Shown here one piece after another: positions 44,812 to 53,629 of a stretch of DNA of 64,000 nt. The notes below the pieces were generated by a model that saw only the letters and a list, made by a program, of their open reading frames with translations, searched no databases and had not been told where the DNA came from. The DNA is from Bacillus zhangzhouensis (GTDB lineage Bacteria > Bacillota > Bacilli > Bacillales > Bacillaceae), in the NCBI RefSeq assembly GCF_000715205.1, contig NZ_JOTP01000010.1, forward strand, positions 1-64,000, given 5' to 3'. Within the stretch, counting starts at the first letter, position 1. Each line of letters starts with the position of its first letter. The position numbers and the translations under genes were made by a program.

Positions 44812-46565
44812 GCCTCATCCCCTCCTTCCAGCTGATTTGTCAGCTGCTGACGCAGAAATTGTTCTTTGTACCATCCATCTTGCTGAATGAGCTCTTGGTG
44901 GGTTCCCTTTTGGACGATGCGTCCCTCTTCCATGACAAGAATGAGATCCGCATGCTCAACAGCTGATAGACGATGGGTTGTAATAAACGTCGTTTTCCCA
45001 TGACGGTTTTGTCTTAAATTTTCTAAAATAGCGGTTTCTGTTTTCGCATCAACTGCAGATAGAGAGTCATCCAAAATCAAAATGTCGGGATCAATTAATA
45101 AAGCACGTGCAATGGAAATTCGCTGCTTTTGACCGCCTGACAGCGCCACGCCTTTTTCCCCAACCATGGTTTCCAAGCCTTCTGGCAACAGGCGTAAATC
45201 CTTTTCAAAGTAAGCGTCTTTGATTGCTTGTGCTAATTCGTTTTGTTTCGCTTCCATATGACCAAAGCGCATATTCTCTTCTACACTTTTTGAGAAAAGG
45301 ATATGATCCTGTGGTACATAACCGATCCATTGAAATAGTTGATCCAATTCAATCTCCTGGATCGGAACACCTGATAAGAATATTTGTCCATCACCTGGTG
45401 GGTACTGCCGCAGAAGCTGTTTCACGATTGTTGTTTTGCCGCTACCTGTTTTTCCTGTAATGCCAATCGTCTGGCCTTTTCGCACAGTAAAGGACACATC
45501 GACTAAATTATCTTTAGACGAAGTTGGATATCTGAACGTCACTTGATCAAATTGAATATCTCCAGGCTCTTGTAATGTTTTTGGCTGAGCTGTGTCTGTT
45601 ACATCCGGCTTGTAGCTGAGGGTATGATTCAACCGATCTAACGACGCATTTCCTCTTTGCATGATGTTAATCAACTCACCGATCGCAAACATTGGCCAGA
45701 TCATCATCCCAAGATAGACGTTAAATGCGACAAGCTCACCAATCGTTAAATCACTTTGAAACACAAGATATGCTCCATAGCCAATTCCGATTAAGTAACT
45801 GATGCCCACAAGCAATTTCACTGTCGGTTCAAACAATGAATCAATGATCGCCACTCGCATATTTTTTTGGAATACATCATCTGTCATTTGGCGAAAGCGC
45901 TCGACATCTTGTTTCTCCTGTACAAAAGACCGGATGACCCGAACGCCGGCCACTGATTCCAGTACACGATCGTTCATATCACCAAAAGCATCTTGAGCGA
46001 CTGTAAAGCGCTCATGAATCTTGCTGCCATAAAACGCAATCAAGATCGCCATCAGCGGCATGGGGATAATCGCCATTAAGGTTAATTTCCAGCTAATCGT
46101 CAGCCCCATCGTAAAAAAGATCATGAGCATATAAGCAGTGGAATCAACCAATGTCAAAACGCCAAAACCTGTCGTTAAGGCCACAGCATTCAAATCGTTT
46201 GTACCTAAGGCCATTAAGTTGCCGGTTTTTTTCTTTTCATAAAAGGTTGGTGTCATCTTAAGTAAGTGGCGCATCAGTTTTCCGCGCATCACACGCTCCA
46301 TGACATTCGCGCCGCCAAATAACTGATACATCCAAAAATACGTCAGCGTATAGACGATGACACCAAGTAAACAAAAAATAGTCACATAAAACACAATACT
46401 GGATGTTGTAAATTGACCAGAACGAATGTCATCAACTGCCTGCCCGAGATACCTTGGCGGCAGCATTTCAAAAACATTCACAATGAGCAGCAGCGTAATG
46501 GCGATCGTATATCGCCTCCACTCTTGTTTAAAGAACCAGCCTAATTTTGCAAATACTGAAAACAT
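44808..46565 (-). CDS. bmrC: Multidrug ABC exporter subunit BmrC
   Basis: This 585-residue partner half of the BmrCD exporter has six membrane segments (about residues 10-300) and an ATPase domain with Walker A GKTGSGKTT (about 368-376), signature LSGGQKQR and Walker B ILILDDSLSA. The last has Asp in place of the catalytic Glu, marking the degenerate site typical of heterodimeric exporters. Expression is expected to be controlled by the leader attenuator upstream. Confidence 0.94.
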   Translation of the reverse strand: MFSVFAKLGWFFKQEWRRYTIAITLLLIVNVFEMLPPRYLGQAVDDIRSGQFTTSSIVFYVTIFCLLGVIVYTLTYFWMYQLFGGANVMERVMRGKLMRHLLKMTPTFYEKKKTGNLMALGTNDLNAVALTTGFGVLTLVDSTAYMLMIFFTMGLTISWKLTLMAIIPMPLMAILIAFYGSKIHERFTVAQDAFGDMNDRVLESVAGVRVIRSFVQEKQDVERFRQMTDDVFQKNMRVAIIDSLFEPTVKLLVGISYLIGIGYGAYLVFQSDLTIGELVAFNVYLGMMIWPMFAIGELINIMQRGNASLDRLNHTLSYKPDVTDTAQPKTLQEPGDIQFDQVTFRYPTSSKDNLVDVSFTVRKGQTIGITGKTGSGKTTIVKQLLRQYPPGDGQIFLSGVPIQEIELDQLFQWIGYVPQDHILFSKSVEENMRFGHMEAKQNELAQAIKDAYFEKDLRLLPEGLETMVGEKGVALSGGQKQRISIARALLIDPDILILDDSLSAVDAKTETAILENLRQNRHGKTTFITTHRLSAVEHADLILVMEEGRIVQKGTHQELIQQDGWYKEQFLRQQLTNQLEGGDEA

Positions 46566-46585
46566 GTTTGTCTCTCCTTTTAAAG

Positions 46586-46669
46586 CTAGCCGCTTTCTAT
46601 ATTTTCCTGGCTGTCACCTTGTTTCGTTTTTTGAGCTTTTGTCATTTGTCTTGCTTTTGGCATGTTCAC
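46586..46669 (-). CDS. Possible 27-aa small ORF between attenuator and bmrC
   Basis: A GTG start, 9 nt after AGAGGAG, opens a frame VNMPKARQMTKAQKTKQGDS ending in NIESG. The peptide is basic and lacks a membrane segment. It lies after the attenuator terminator and ends 20 bp before bmrC, so it would be made only when read-through occurs. It may be a translated leader coupling translation to bmrC, or chance. Confidence 0.4.
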   Translation of the reverse strand: MNMPKARQMTKAQKTKQGDSQENIESG

Positions 46670-46737
46670 ATGCTTTCACTCCTCTTCATTTTATTGTTGA
46701 TATCCATTTTTTATTTCGGGATACGAAATGAATACAA

Positions 46738-46777
46738 CAAAAAAAGAGGCAACCAGCTGACTGGTACGCCTCTTTTA
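46738..46777 (-). terminator. bmrCD attenuator terminator
   Basis: On the minus strand AGAGGC..ACCAG pairs with CTGGT..GCCTCT across TCAG and is followed by seven T. It stands between the leader peptide and bmrC. Upstream a second hairpin (46788-46824, AAGGCG..GTTG/CAAC..CGCCTT) could compete with it or pause the polymerase. Confidence 0.85.
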
Positions 46778-46834
46778 TACATGATAAAAAGGCGCATGTT
46801 GACAAATACGCAACATACGCCTTGATTCATCCGA

Positions 46835-46939
46835 TCAATTGGAACATACTGGTTCCTTTTCAATGACCAATGAAGGTGTATTTGTCACGTGAATCAACCC
46901 ATTCATGCAGTTTGATTTCATTCTTCTAATGTTGCACAT
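46835..46939 (-). CDS. bmrB: BmrB-like leader peptide of the bmrCD attenuator
   Basis: A 34-codon frame starts MCNIRRMKSNCMNGLIHVTN after an AAAGGAGG at 7-nt spacing and ends in EPVCSN. It sits upstream of bmrCD. In B. subtilis bmrCD is controlled by ribosome-mediated attenuation through the bmrB leader, which responds to translation-inhibiting antibiotics. The architecture here (leader ORF, hairpins, terminator, bmrC) is the same. A small hairpin GGAAC/GTTCC overlaps the end of the frame. The B. subtilis peptide is longer, as I recall. Confidence 0.75.
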   Translation of the reverse strand: MCNIRRMKSNCMNGLIHVTNTPSLVIEKEPVCSN

Positions 46940-47122
46940 GACATTTCCTCCTTTTGGCTCTTGAATCTTTTTTTATCTTATAGTGGCTGTCACCATTTTG
47001 TCAATAAATATTTTTCAATAAATGAAATTTTCTAACAAAAATACAATCGCCTTCATGTGTATCTTTTCCTGATAACGGGTATACCATGAATGTAAAGACT
47101 CCTTTTGAAAGGAATGAGGACA

Positions 47123-47629
47123 TTGTTTCAAGCTGATCGGATGGTCGTTGCGTTTGATGGACATGAAGACAGTAAGAAAGCATTAAAGAAGGCAATCGCT
47201 TTAGCCAAAACCTTGAATGCCAAGCTGACCGTTGCCTATGCACATGATGGCAAATCAAGCAGACAGGTGTTTGATGCACCACGCCCAATGACTGGCGGTG
47301 CTTATATCGGGGGCGGCATGGCAGACCTTCAAACACCCCCTGTGTATGTACCTCATGACGAACAGCAAAGTCCCTTGATTTTTGAAGACCATACAGAAGA
47401 GGTCGTTGCGGAAGCGAGAATGCTATTAAACGAGGAGCGGTTTGAAGCTGCCATTGAAATTGTTGAGGGAGAGCCTGCAGAAGCGATTATCGAATATGCT
47501 GAAAAGATATCAGCAGACCTCATCGTCATGGGAGCACGTGACCAAAGCAGATTGAAAAAGATGCTATTTGGCAGTGTGAGCGAAAAATTATCATCAAAAT
47601 CAGATATACCTGTGCTTATTGTGAAATAA
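47123..47629 (+). CDS. nhaX: Universal-stress-protein domain NhaX
   Basis: This 168-residue UspA-family protein begins MFQADRMVVAFDGHEDSKKA. The ATP-binding motif GX2GX9G(S/T) is GARDQSRLKKMLFGS (about residues 141-155): the second Gly is Asp, so nucleotide binding may be weaker. TTG at 47123 was chosen because AAAGGA is 9 nt upstream; an earlier TTG would start before the ribosome binding site. In B. subtilis nhaX is next to the antiporter gene nhaC, which is absent here. Confidence 0.82.
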   Translation: MFQADRMVVAFDGHEDSKKALKKAIALAKTLNAKLTVAYAHDGKSSRQVFDAPRPMTGGAYIGGGMADLQTPPVYVPHDEQQSPLIFEDHTEEVVAEARMLLNEERFEAAIEIVEGEPAEAIIEYAEKISADLIVMGARDQSRLKKMLFGSVSEKLSSKSDIPVLIVK

Positions 47630-47638
47630 ATGCATCAC

Positions 47639-47671
47639 AAAAGGCTGTAAACATTGGTTTACAGCCTTTTT
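47639..47671. terminator. Bidirectional terminator between nhaX and dat
   Basis: AAAAGGCTGTAAAC pairs with GTTTACAGCCTTTT across a 4-nt loop. Confidence 0.9.
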
Positions 47672-47673
47672 CT

Positions 47674-48531
47674 TTATGAAGAAATGGAAGCTTCACTTTC
47701 ATGTTTAATTTTATTTTGGAAACCTTCCTGAACACGCTTCGTGATCTCTCCTGGAATGCCTTCCCCAACTCGCTGACCATCTATCTCAACAATTGGAATG
47801 ACTTCAGCAGTCGTCGAACTGATGAAAATTTCCTGCGCGTGCAGTAGCTCTTCTTTGCTTATACGGGTTTCTTCGACACTGCATCCTTCTTCCTCACATA
47901 CCTCTAGCAGCTTTCTACGGGTAATGCCGTTTAAAATGAGGTTGTTTGCTGGGTGAGTACGAATTACGCCATCAATGACAGCATACACATTCGAGGAGGT
48001 TCCCTCGGTCACAAAACCGTCTCTAATGAGAATCGCTTCAAACGCACCGGCTTCGGACGCTTTCTGCTTTTCCATGACGTTATATAAGAGGTTTAAACTT
48101 TTAATATCACACCTTAACCAGCGAAGATCCACAGATAATAAGGCTTTTGCACCAGCTGTCTGTTCTTGAACAGGTTTTTTCACCTGGAACGTATATGCCG
48201 TGATTTGAGGAGTGAGAGAATCACCATATTGATGTTTACGAGGTGCGACTCCTCGTGTCACTTGAATATACACACCGCCATCTGTTAATTGATTGTGAGC
48301 GACTAACTGTTTTAATTTTTCTTCCATATCTGATACTGTACCTTGCAGATGAATGCCGATTTCTTTTGCACTTTTGAAGAGACGCTCTGTATGCTCTTTT
48401 AATGTAAATAAAGTACCATTGTATACACGGATGACCTCATAGACTCCGTCCCCAAATTGATAGCCTCTGTCCTCAATATCAACATGTGCATCTTTTTTTT
48501 CAATGAAATCTCCATTGTACAATACTTTCAT
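47674..48531 (-). CDS. dat: D-amino acid aminotransferase Dat
   Basis: This 285-residue fold type IV PLP enzyme makes D-glutamate from D-alanine and 2-oxoglutarate for peptidoglycan. The cofactor lysine is in CDIKSLNLL (about residue 145). [10 protein letters not shown] (about 176-185) binds the phosphate. Its order relative to nhaX matches yheM in B. subtilis, except that nhaC is missing. Confidence 0.93.
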   Translation of the reverse strand: MKVLYNGDFIEKKDAHVDIEDRGYQFGDGVYEVIRVYNGTLFTLKEHTERLFKSAKEIGIHLQGTVSDMEEKLKQLVAHNQLTDGGVYIQVTRGVAPRKHQYGDSLTPQITAYTFQVKKPVQEQTAGAKALLSVDLRWLRCDIKSLNLLYNVMEKQKASEAGAFEAILIRDGFVTEGTSSNVYAVIDGVIRTHPANNLILNGITRRKLLEVCEEEGCSVEETRISKEELLHAQEIFISSTTAEVIPIVEIDGQRVGEGIPGEITKRVQEGFQNKIKHESEASISS

Positions 48532-48591
48532 ATGGAATCTCCCCTTCGCTTTGCTTTAATGGTTGAGTCTGATGCTATCTTAGCGGATAAA

Positions 48592-48605
48592 TGTAAACGT
48601 TTCAA
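48592..48605. promoter_or_regulatory. cre-like site upstream of dat
   Basis: TGTAAACGTTTCAA matches the CcpA cre consensus in 13 of 14 positions and lies about 60 bp upstream of the dat start. The rest of the 296-bp gap to yheN is AT-rich; I see no other clear site. Confidence 0.5.
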
Positions 48606-48827
48606 TGATTAATCAGAATTATTTCATACGAACATAAATGGATAACCTCTCATTGTAACAAATATAGATTTATAACCAAAAAGATTCCAATTTTTTAGCA
48701 TCTTCTATATTCATAGGCTCTTTTTTCCTGTATACTTACTCCATATGAGCACGACATAAAACAGCGAAAAAAGACAGAATCCACTACATGATTCGACACA
48801 AATTTTTGATTTATTGGAGCGATTGTA

Positions 48828-49682
48828 ATGCAACGGGTTACGAAAAAACAGACACCTTCAAACACGATGCTGCTCTCAAAGGCTATTGGTTTAGTGATTC
48901 TATCACTGATCCTCTTTTTCATTTGGGATATGTCTAAAACCAATATGCAGGCAGCAGACCAGCCGGCTCAAATGTCTGCGAGCAGTCAATTCCGAGACAC
49001 AAGCACAAGTCTGAAAGCAAAAGATGATTCTTCGAAAACACTAGATGCACATTTTAAGATCAATCCAAACAAACATGTAACGGATCAAACGATCTTTTTA
49101 ACCTTTGATGATGGTCCTTCTGCTACATCAAATCAGCTATTAGATGTGCTAAAAGCGCATCAAGTGAAGGCCACATTCTTTATGCTCGGACCCCAGATCA
49201 AAGAACACCCAGCAGCTGTTAAAAGGCTTCATCAAGAAGGTCATCAATTAGGGCTTCATGGCATCACGCATGATGTGAAACGCTTTTATCAAAAAAGTGA
49301 TTCTCCCGTAAACGAGATGAAAGAAGACCAGCGCATTTTGGCTTCTGTCACAGGTGAGTATACACATCTTGTGAGAACACCTTATGGCAGTTCCCCCAAT
49401 TTAACAGATCAACAAAAAGCACGTTTAAAACAAAAAGGCTTTATATACTGGGATTGGACAATTGATAGCCTTGACTGGAAATATAAAAGCTCAAAATATG
49501 TACCAGAGGTATTGAATCAGCTGCAAGTGCTAGAGACAAAACACCCGAAAGAACCAAAAATTATTTTAATGCATGATCAGCCAGCTACTGCAAAATACTT
49601 AAACAGTTTGATCACACAGCTAAAAGCAAAGGGCTATACATTTGAAGTCCTTGATGAAACAATGAAGCCGCTGCAGCAATAA
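48828..49682 (+). CDS. yheN: Polysaccharide deacetylase YheN
   Basis: This 284-residue NodB-type deacetylase has an N-terminal membrane anchor (about residues 16-36), then the catalytic domain with FLTFDDGPS (motif 1, Asp pair at about 89-90), HGITHD (motif 2 zinc ligands, about 140-145), RTPYGS (motif 3), DWTIDSLDW (motif 4) and ILMHD (motif 5). It probably deacetylates N-acetyl sugars in the wall, on the outer face of the membrane. All motifs are intact. Confidence 0.92.
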   Translation: MQRVTKKQTPSNTMLLSKAIGLVILSLILFFIWDMSKTNMQAADQPAQMSASSQFRDTSTSLKAKDDSSKTLDAHFKINPNKHVTDQTIFLTFDDGPSATSNQLLDVLKAHQVKATFFMLGPQIKEHPAAVKRLHQEGHQLGLHGITHDVKRFYQKSDSPVNEMKEDQRILASVTGEYTHLVRTPYGSSPNLTDQQKARLKQKGFIYWDWTIDSLDWKYKSSKYVPEVLNQLQVLETKHPKEPKIILMHDQPATAKYLNSLITQLKAKGYTFEVLDETMKPLQQ

Positions 49683-49685
49683 AGA

Positions 49686-49716
49686 AAACCCGCACCTTTT
49701 GGATGCGGGTTTTTTG
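49686..49716 (+). terminator. Terminator after yheN
   Basis: AAAACCCGCA pairs with TGCGGGTTTT, followed by T; it may also serve srtN from the other side. Confidence 0.88.
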
Positions 49717-49721
49717 ATGAT

Positions 49722-50468
49722 TTATAGAGTTTTCACGAGATCGCCAATCCGTTCGTGGAAGACAAGATCAAACAGAGAATCGTATTCTGTTTCACTCAAA
49801 TTCATCATCACCTTGAAGATGGAAGGATGCTGAGCTGCATCTTCTGGAATATATCGTGCTGGCGCCACTTCTAGGGAAGTTCCCATGACCAGCAGCATGT
49901 CCGTTTGCTGAAGTGATCTCTCCACTTGATCAAAATGCTTCACCATGTCACCAAAAAGGACAACATCTGTTTTCAGCACACGTCCACACGTGCGGCCACC
50001 CGAGGAAACCCTTTGACAAACCGGCACCTCTTCTTTTAATAAATAAGGCAGTTCATATGTCGTCCGGCACGATGGACAAGTAGCTGTTTGAATGGAACCA
50101 TGCAGTTCATAGACATGCTGGCTTCCCGCCTTTTTATGCAGGCCATCTATATTTTGAGTGAAAATATCCACGTGCTTTCCTTGCTTCTCAAGGTTGGCTA
50201 AAAAGGCATGTCCTCTATTTGGCTCGTAGTCTCCACTCATTTTCATCTGAAACAATTCCTTGAATTTCGGCCAGAATTGATGAGGGTGTGATAAAAAGTA
50301 GGACCGGCTCATCGCCTCCATGCGAGCGGTATCTTCTGTCCACAAACCACCTGTTGATCTAAAATCGGGAATACCCGATTCTGTGCTCATACCAGCACCT
50401 GAAAGTACTGTAATATGTGAAGCCTGCGTTAATCTCTCTCTTAGCGCTGCAACCTTTGTTTGACCCAC
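49722..50468 (-). CDS. srtN: Sirtuin NAD-dependent deacetylase SrtN
   Basis: This 248-residue sirtuin removes acetyl groups from lysine using NAD. It has the NAD-binding segments GAGMSTESGIPDFRS (about residues 21-35) and TQNIDGLHK (about 103-111), the catalytic His in YELHGSI (about 122), and zinc-binding cysteines CPSC and, about 20 residues later, C...C in CQRVSSGGRTCG. In B. subtilis it is yhdZ. It lies 14 bp downstream of yhdY. Confidence 0.93.
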   Translation of the reverse strand: MGQTKVAALRERLTQASHITVLSGAGMSTESGIPDFRSTGGLWTEDTARMEAMSRSYFLSHPHQFWPKFKELFQMKMSGDYEPNRGHAFLANLEKQGKHVDIFTQNIDGLHKKAGSQHVYELHGSIQTATCPSCRTTYELPYLLKEEVPVCQRVSSGGRTCGRVLKTDVVLFGDMVKHFDQVERSLQQTDMLLVMGTSLEVAPARYIPEDAAQHPSIFKVMMNLSETEYDSLFDLVFHERIGDLVKTL

Positions 50469-50482
50469 TCACAATTCCTCCT

Positions 50483-51571
50483 TTATTCCCCCAGCTGTTT
50501 CTCACCCTTTTGTTTCATATAAATGGTCTGTCCAGGGAAAGCAAATTCTACACCTTCTTGATGGAAGATATCAATGATGCGATAGTTAATGTCTTGCTTA
50601 ATATCGAGGTTTTCAGACCAAGCTGTTGTGTTCGTGTAAAAGTTGAAAAATAAGTTCAAATAGCTGTCTGCCAGCACATCAAGATTCACCATAATGGTTT
50701 CCTTATGAACACCATCATGCTCATGAAGCATTTGTTTGAGCCGTTTGATACACTTATCAATGTTTTCATTCGGTGTATTGTAGGACACACGTATGGAGAA
50801 CGTAATCTGACGTTTATTCATTCTCGTCCAGTTTGTGATTGGCTCTTTTGAAAGTGTGGAATTCGGAACTGTCACCACCGCTTCAGCAGGTGTTCTAAAC
50901 TTTGTGCTTCTAAATGTAATGTCCTCTACAGTCCCAAGTACACTTGGCGTCTCCACAAAATCGCCCATCGTAAAAGGCTTCTCTGTAATGATGACAATCC
51001 CTCCAAAAAAGTTCGCCACTGTATCCTGCGCAGCGAGCGCAAAGGCTAGACCACCTAGACCGAGCCCTGCCACAAGCCCGTTCACATCATAATTAAATTC
51101 TTGTGCAATGACACTAATACTTAATGCAATAATAATGAAACGAAGAACCTTTGATAAAAAAGGCGCTAAAATATCATCCATTTCTAATTCAAACTTCGAA
51201 TTCACCTTTTGAAACAAGAATGAAGACGCAGCGGTTAAATTACAAAGCCCCCATGTCAGCATCAGTATAATGGAGGATCTATACAATTTGATGATGACAT
51301 CCATATGATGCTCAAAATATGGTGCCTGTCTTAATGCAAAATATAAACCAAGTGCCACAAAAAACAGTCTGGCAGGTTTTTCGAATGCTACAACAATTTG
51401 ATTAATCACCTCGGTTTTAGACCGATTCGTCAGCCTAAAGAGAAGATGAAATAAGTACTTCGTAAATACTTTCCGAAGCAATAAAAAAAGCAATAAAATA
51501 CAAAGGCTAATACCGATTTGGATCGCAATATCTACTGTGAAATATGTATCCATCCATTTTTGTGTAAACAT
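50483..51571 (-). CDS. yhdY: MscS-family mechanosensitive channel YhdY
   Basis: This 362-residue MscS-type channel has about five membrane segments (residues 15-35, 65-85, 95-118, 135-160, 165-190). The pore-lining helix is the GLGLGGLAFALAAQDTVANFFGG region (about 168-190), the family signature, and a soluble vestibule follows. It would release solutes under hypo-osmotic shock. It is followed by srtN and may be cotranscribed with it. Confidence 0.9.
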   Translation of the reverse strand: MFTQKWMDTYFTVDIAIQIGISLCILLLFLLLRKVFTKYLFHLLFRLTNRSKTEVINQIVVAFEKPARLFFVALGLYFALRQAPYFEHHMDVIIKLYRSSIILMLTWGLCNLTAASSFLFQKVNSKFELEMDDILAPFLSKVLRFIIIALSISVIAQEFNYDVNGLVAGLGLGGLAFALAAQDTVANFFGGIVIITEKPFTMGDFVETPSVLGTVEDITFRSTKFRTPAEAVVTVPNSTLSKEPITNWTRMNKRQITFSIRVSYNTPNENIDKCIKRLKQMLHEHDGVHKETIMVNLDVLADSYLNLFFNFYTNTTAWSENLDIKQDINYRIIDIFHQEGVEFAFPGQTIYMKQKGEKQLGE

Positions 51572-51656
51572 GTCTGTCTCTCTCCTTTAAAACAATCCTC
51601 TCTAGTTTATAATATAATCTTCGCTCATGTCCTCTCTTAAATGTCTGACCTCTATA

Positions 51657-51687
51657 TAAAAAAGCCTCGGGACTGATCCCGAGGCAT
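51657..51687 (-). terminator. Terminator after yhdX
   Basis: GCCTCGGG pairs with CCCGAGGC across six bases; the minus strand then has six T. It separates yhdX from yhdY. Confidence 0.88.
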
Positions 51688-51737
51688 GATGTTCAATTAT
51701 GAAATTTTGGCATTGAGACATTTCGACGGGCAGCAAA

Positions 51738-51839
51738 CTACTTTTTCTTCTGAGCCTGATCAAGGAGAGTCGCTTTAAACATTTCAGCATCCGTTTCGAC
51801 CTTAATACGTTCTTCCACTCTAATTCTCCCTTTACCCAA
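51738..51839 (-). CDS. yhdX: Small protein YhdX (33 aa)
   Basis: A TTG start, 8 nt after AAAAGGAGG, gives 33 residues beginning MGKGRIRVEERIKVETDAEM and ending in QKKK. This is the YhdX sequence type. It is a charged, soluble peptide of unknown function. It has its own promoter and terminator. Confidence 0.8.
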   Translation of the reverse strand: MGKGRIRVEERIKVETDAEMFKATLLDQAQKKK

Positions 51840-51860
51840 TCATCTCGCCTCCTTTTCATC

Positions 51861-51926
51861 ATTATAAAACATCAGAATTTTCAGTCAACATGACGAAAGC
51901 ACTAATATTTTGACGAACGCTGACGA
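51861..51926 (-). promoter_or_regulatory. yhdX promoter with phased TGACGA repeats upstream
   Basis: Minus-strand TTGACT and TATAAT (51883-51888 and 51861-51866) have a 16-bp spacer. Directly upstream on the plus strand TGACGA occurs at 51891, 51911 and 51921, 20 and 10 bp apart, on one face of the helix. The rest of the gap to 52146 is AT-rich and holds nothing else I can name. Confidence 0.55.
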
Positions 51927-52146
51927 TTTGGACAAAATTGATCGAAGAAAAATTGATGTTATTCAGATTTACTCAATAAAAGCTTGGGATATACCTACAA
52001 CTTTTTATATTGATACAACATAATTTCTAGGCACAAGCTATTTCATTATTACATACAGCTCTCCCCCTCTCCATATAGTAAAGAAGGAAAACCGGCAAAG
52101 CATTTGATATGATAAGACCAGAACGAATGTCAGGGAGCTGGAGCAT

Positions 52147-52863
52147 GTGTATATTATCGCGCATAGAGGGTCATCAAGCGCTGCCCCAGAAAATACAATC
52201 GCTGCATTTGATTTAGCAGTTCAGCAGGGTGCAGATTATATTGAGTTAGACGTACAGCTGACATTGGATCAGCACGTAGCCGTGATCCACGATGACACCA
52301 TTGATCGAACGACAGATGGAAGCGGCTTAGTGAAAAGTTATACACTTGATCAACTGAAGAAGCTGGATGCAGGAAGCTGGTTTGATGAACGGTTCGCCAA
52401 CGAAAGAATCCCCACATTACAAGAAATTCTTGAAAGATACAGCCAACGCATCGGGATACTCATTGAGATCAAGCATCCAAAACGACAGATTGGGATTGAA
52501 AAGGCAGTTGTCGACATCATCAACCGGTTTACCTATTCCCGTCATATCATGATCCAATCTTTTGATGACAATGCACTCCAAAGAGTCAAAGCTTATGCCC
52601 CTTCTCTTCGAACAGCTTTTATCATAAAACCTTCCGCCTTAAAACTGACGAAAAGAAAGTTGGCAGTGTACAGTTCCTTTGCGGATTGTCTTAATATGAA
52701 GAAAACGATGATCAACAGGTGGTGGATAGACCGCATCCACTCATTCGGGATGGATGTATTTATATGGACCGTGAAAGATCAAAAAACAGCCAATCGGATA
52801 AAAAAATACCCCATTGATGGAGTGGTGACAGATCATCCACCATTTTTTCAAAAGGAGAAATGA
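52147..52863 (+). CDS. yhdW: Glycerophosphodiester phosphodiesterase YhdW
   Basis: This 238-residue GDPD-family enzyme is of the UgpQ/cytoplasmic type without a signal peptide. It has catalytic residues in AHRGSSSAAPENT (His5, Glu/Asn region), ELDVQLT (about residues 33-39) and HDDTIDRTTDGSG (about 48-60). It releases glycerol 3-phosphate from phospholipid head groups. The start is GTG. It is 4 bp upstream of the first crcB gene, so the three form an apparent operon. Confidence 0.9.
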   Translation: MYIIAHRGSSSAAPENTIAAFDLAVQQGADYIELDVQLTLDQHVAVIHDDTIDRTTDGSGLVKSYTLDQLKKLDAGSWFDERFANERIPTLQEILERYSQRIGILIEIKHPKRQIGIEKAVVDIINRFTYSRHIMIQSFDDNALQRVKAYAPSLRTAFIIKPSALKLTKRKLAVYSSFADCLNMKKTMINRWWIDRIHSFGMDVFIWTVKDQKTANRIKKYPIDGVVTDHPPFFQKEK

Positions 52864-52867
52864 CTAA

Positions 52868-53263
52868 ATGAAAGCTTATCTCGCCGTTTTTATCGGTGGA
52901 CTGATTGGTACACTTTGCAGATATGAGCTAAGCCAGTCCTTTGTCAGCCAAACCTTTCCCTATGCAACACTGATCGAAAACGTTGTAGGCAGTCTACTTC
53001 TTGGTATTTCGACAGGATACTTTATGTTCCGGAAGGGAAAAAAATATCTTGCCGCTTTAATCGGAACAGGATTTTGCGGTGGTTTTACGACAATGTCCAC
53101 TTTTTCTAAAGAGACTGTTTTCCTATTACAGGCTGGACAGTTCACTTCAAGTTTGATGTACATCCTGCTTTCAGTGATTGCAGGAGTGGCCGCTGCCTTA
53201 ACTGGGCTTATGATTGCTCAGCGGCTTTTTCATCAAAATGAGCAGCAGAAAGGGAGCAGATAA
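52868..53263 (+). CDS. crcB1: Fluoride channel CrcB/FluC, first subunit
   Basis: This 131-residue, four-segment membrane protein belongs to the CrcB/Fluc family. The GFCGGFTTMSTFSKE segment (about residues 73-87) is the conserved fluoride-path motif. Its pair partner follows directly with no gap, so a heterodimeric channel is likely. The ribosome binding site is within the end of yhdW. No crcB-type riboswitch was found before yhdW. Confidence 0.92.
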   Translation: MKAYLAVFIGGLIGTLCRYELSQSFVSQTFPYATLIENVVGSLLLGISTGYFMFRKGKKYLAALIGTGFCGGFTTMSTFSKETVFLLQAGQFTSSLMYILLSVIAGVAAALTGLMIAQRLFHQNEQQKGSR

Positions 53264-53629
53264 ATGATTGTTTTTTATACAGCTGTTGCCGGCGGGATTG
53301 GCAGTGCTCTTCGTTTTTTCATCAGCCAATCGATTCAGAAAACTCATTCCCATGCTCGTTTCCCATACAGTATCATTCTTATCAATTTATTAGGTGCTGC
53401 CGGTTTAGGTTTACTGACAGGTGCAGTGACTGCCAATCATCCGCTGCTTGTGATTATTGGAACCGGATTTTTCGGTGGCTTTACAACATTCTCTACTTTT
53501 AGTGTAGAGTCTGCGACTATGCTAATGCAGCGTCAAATACGGCAGCTTGCTGCCTATTTATTTGTGACGATCATCGGGTCTTTATGTCTCTTTACTGCGT
53601 TTTATCAAATAGGACAACACCTTTTTTAA
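53264..53629 (+). CDS. crcB2: Fluoride channel CrcB/FluC, second subunit
   Basis: This 121-residue, four-segment CrcB protein has TGFFGGFTTFSTFSVE (about residues 66-81). It starts at the base after the crcB1 stop codon. Its last 4 bp overlap the end of the convergent regulator gene. Confidence 0.92.
   Translation: MIVFYTAVAGGIGSALRFFISQSIQKTHSHARFPYSIILINLLGAAGLGLLTGAVTANHPLLVIIGTGFFGGFTTFSTFSVESATMLMQRQIRQLAAYLFVTIIGSLCLFTAFYQIGQHLF

Noticed and set aside
51602..51862. 86-codon minus-strand frame over yhdX
   Set aside because: The real gene is the 33-codon frame in another phase, which has the SD, terminator and YhdX sequence; the long frame runs through the terminator.
51863..52870. Fluoride riboswitch for the crcB genes
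   Set aside because: I looked for the conserved crcB motif before yhdW and before crcB1 and did not see it; the crcB genes use ribosome binding sites in the preceding gene.
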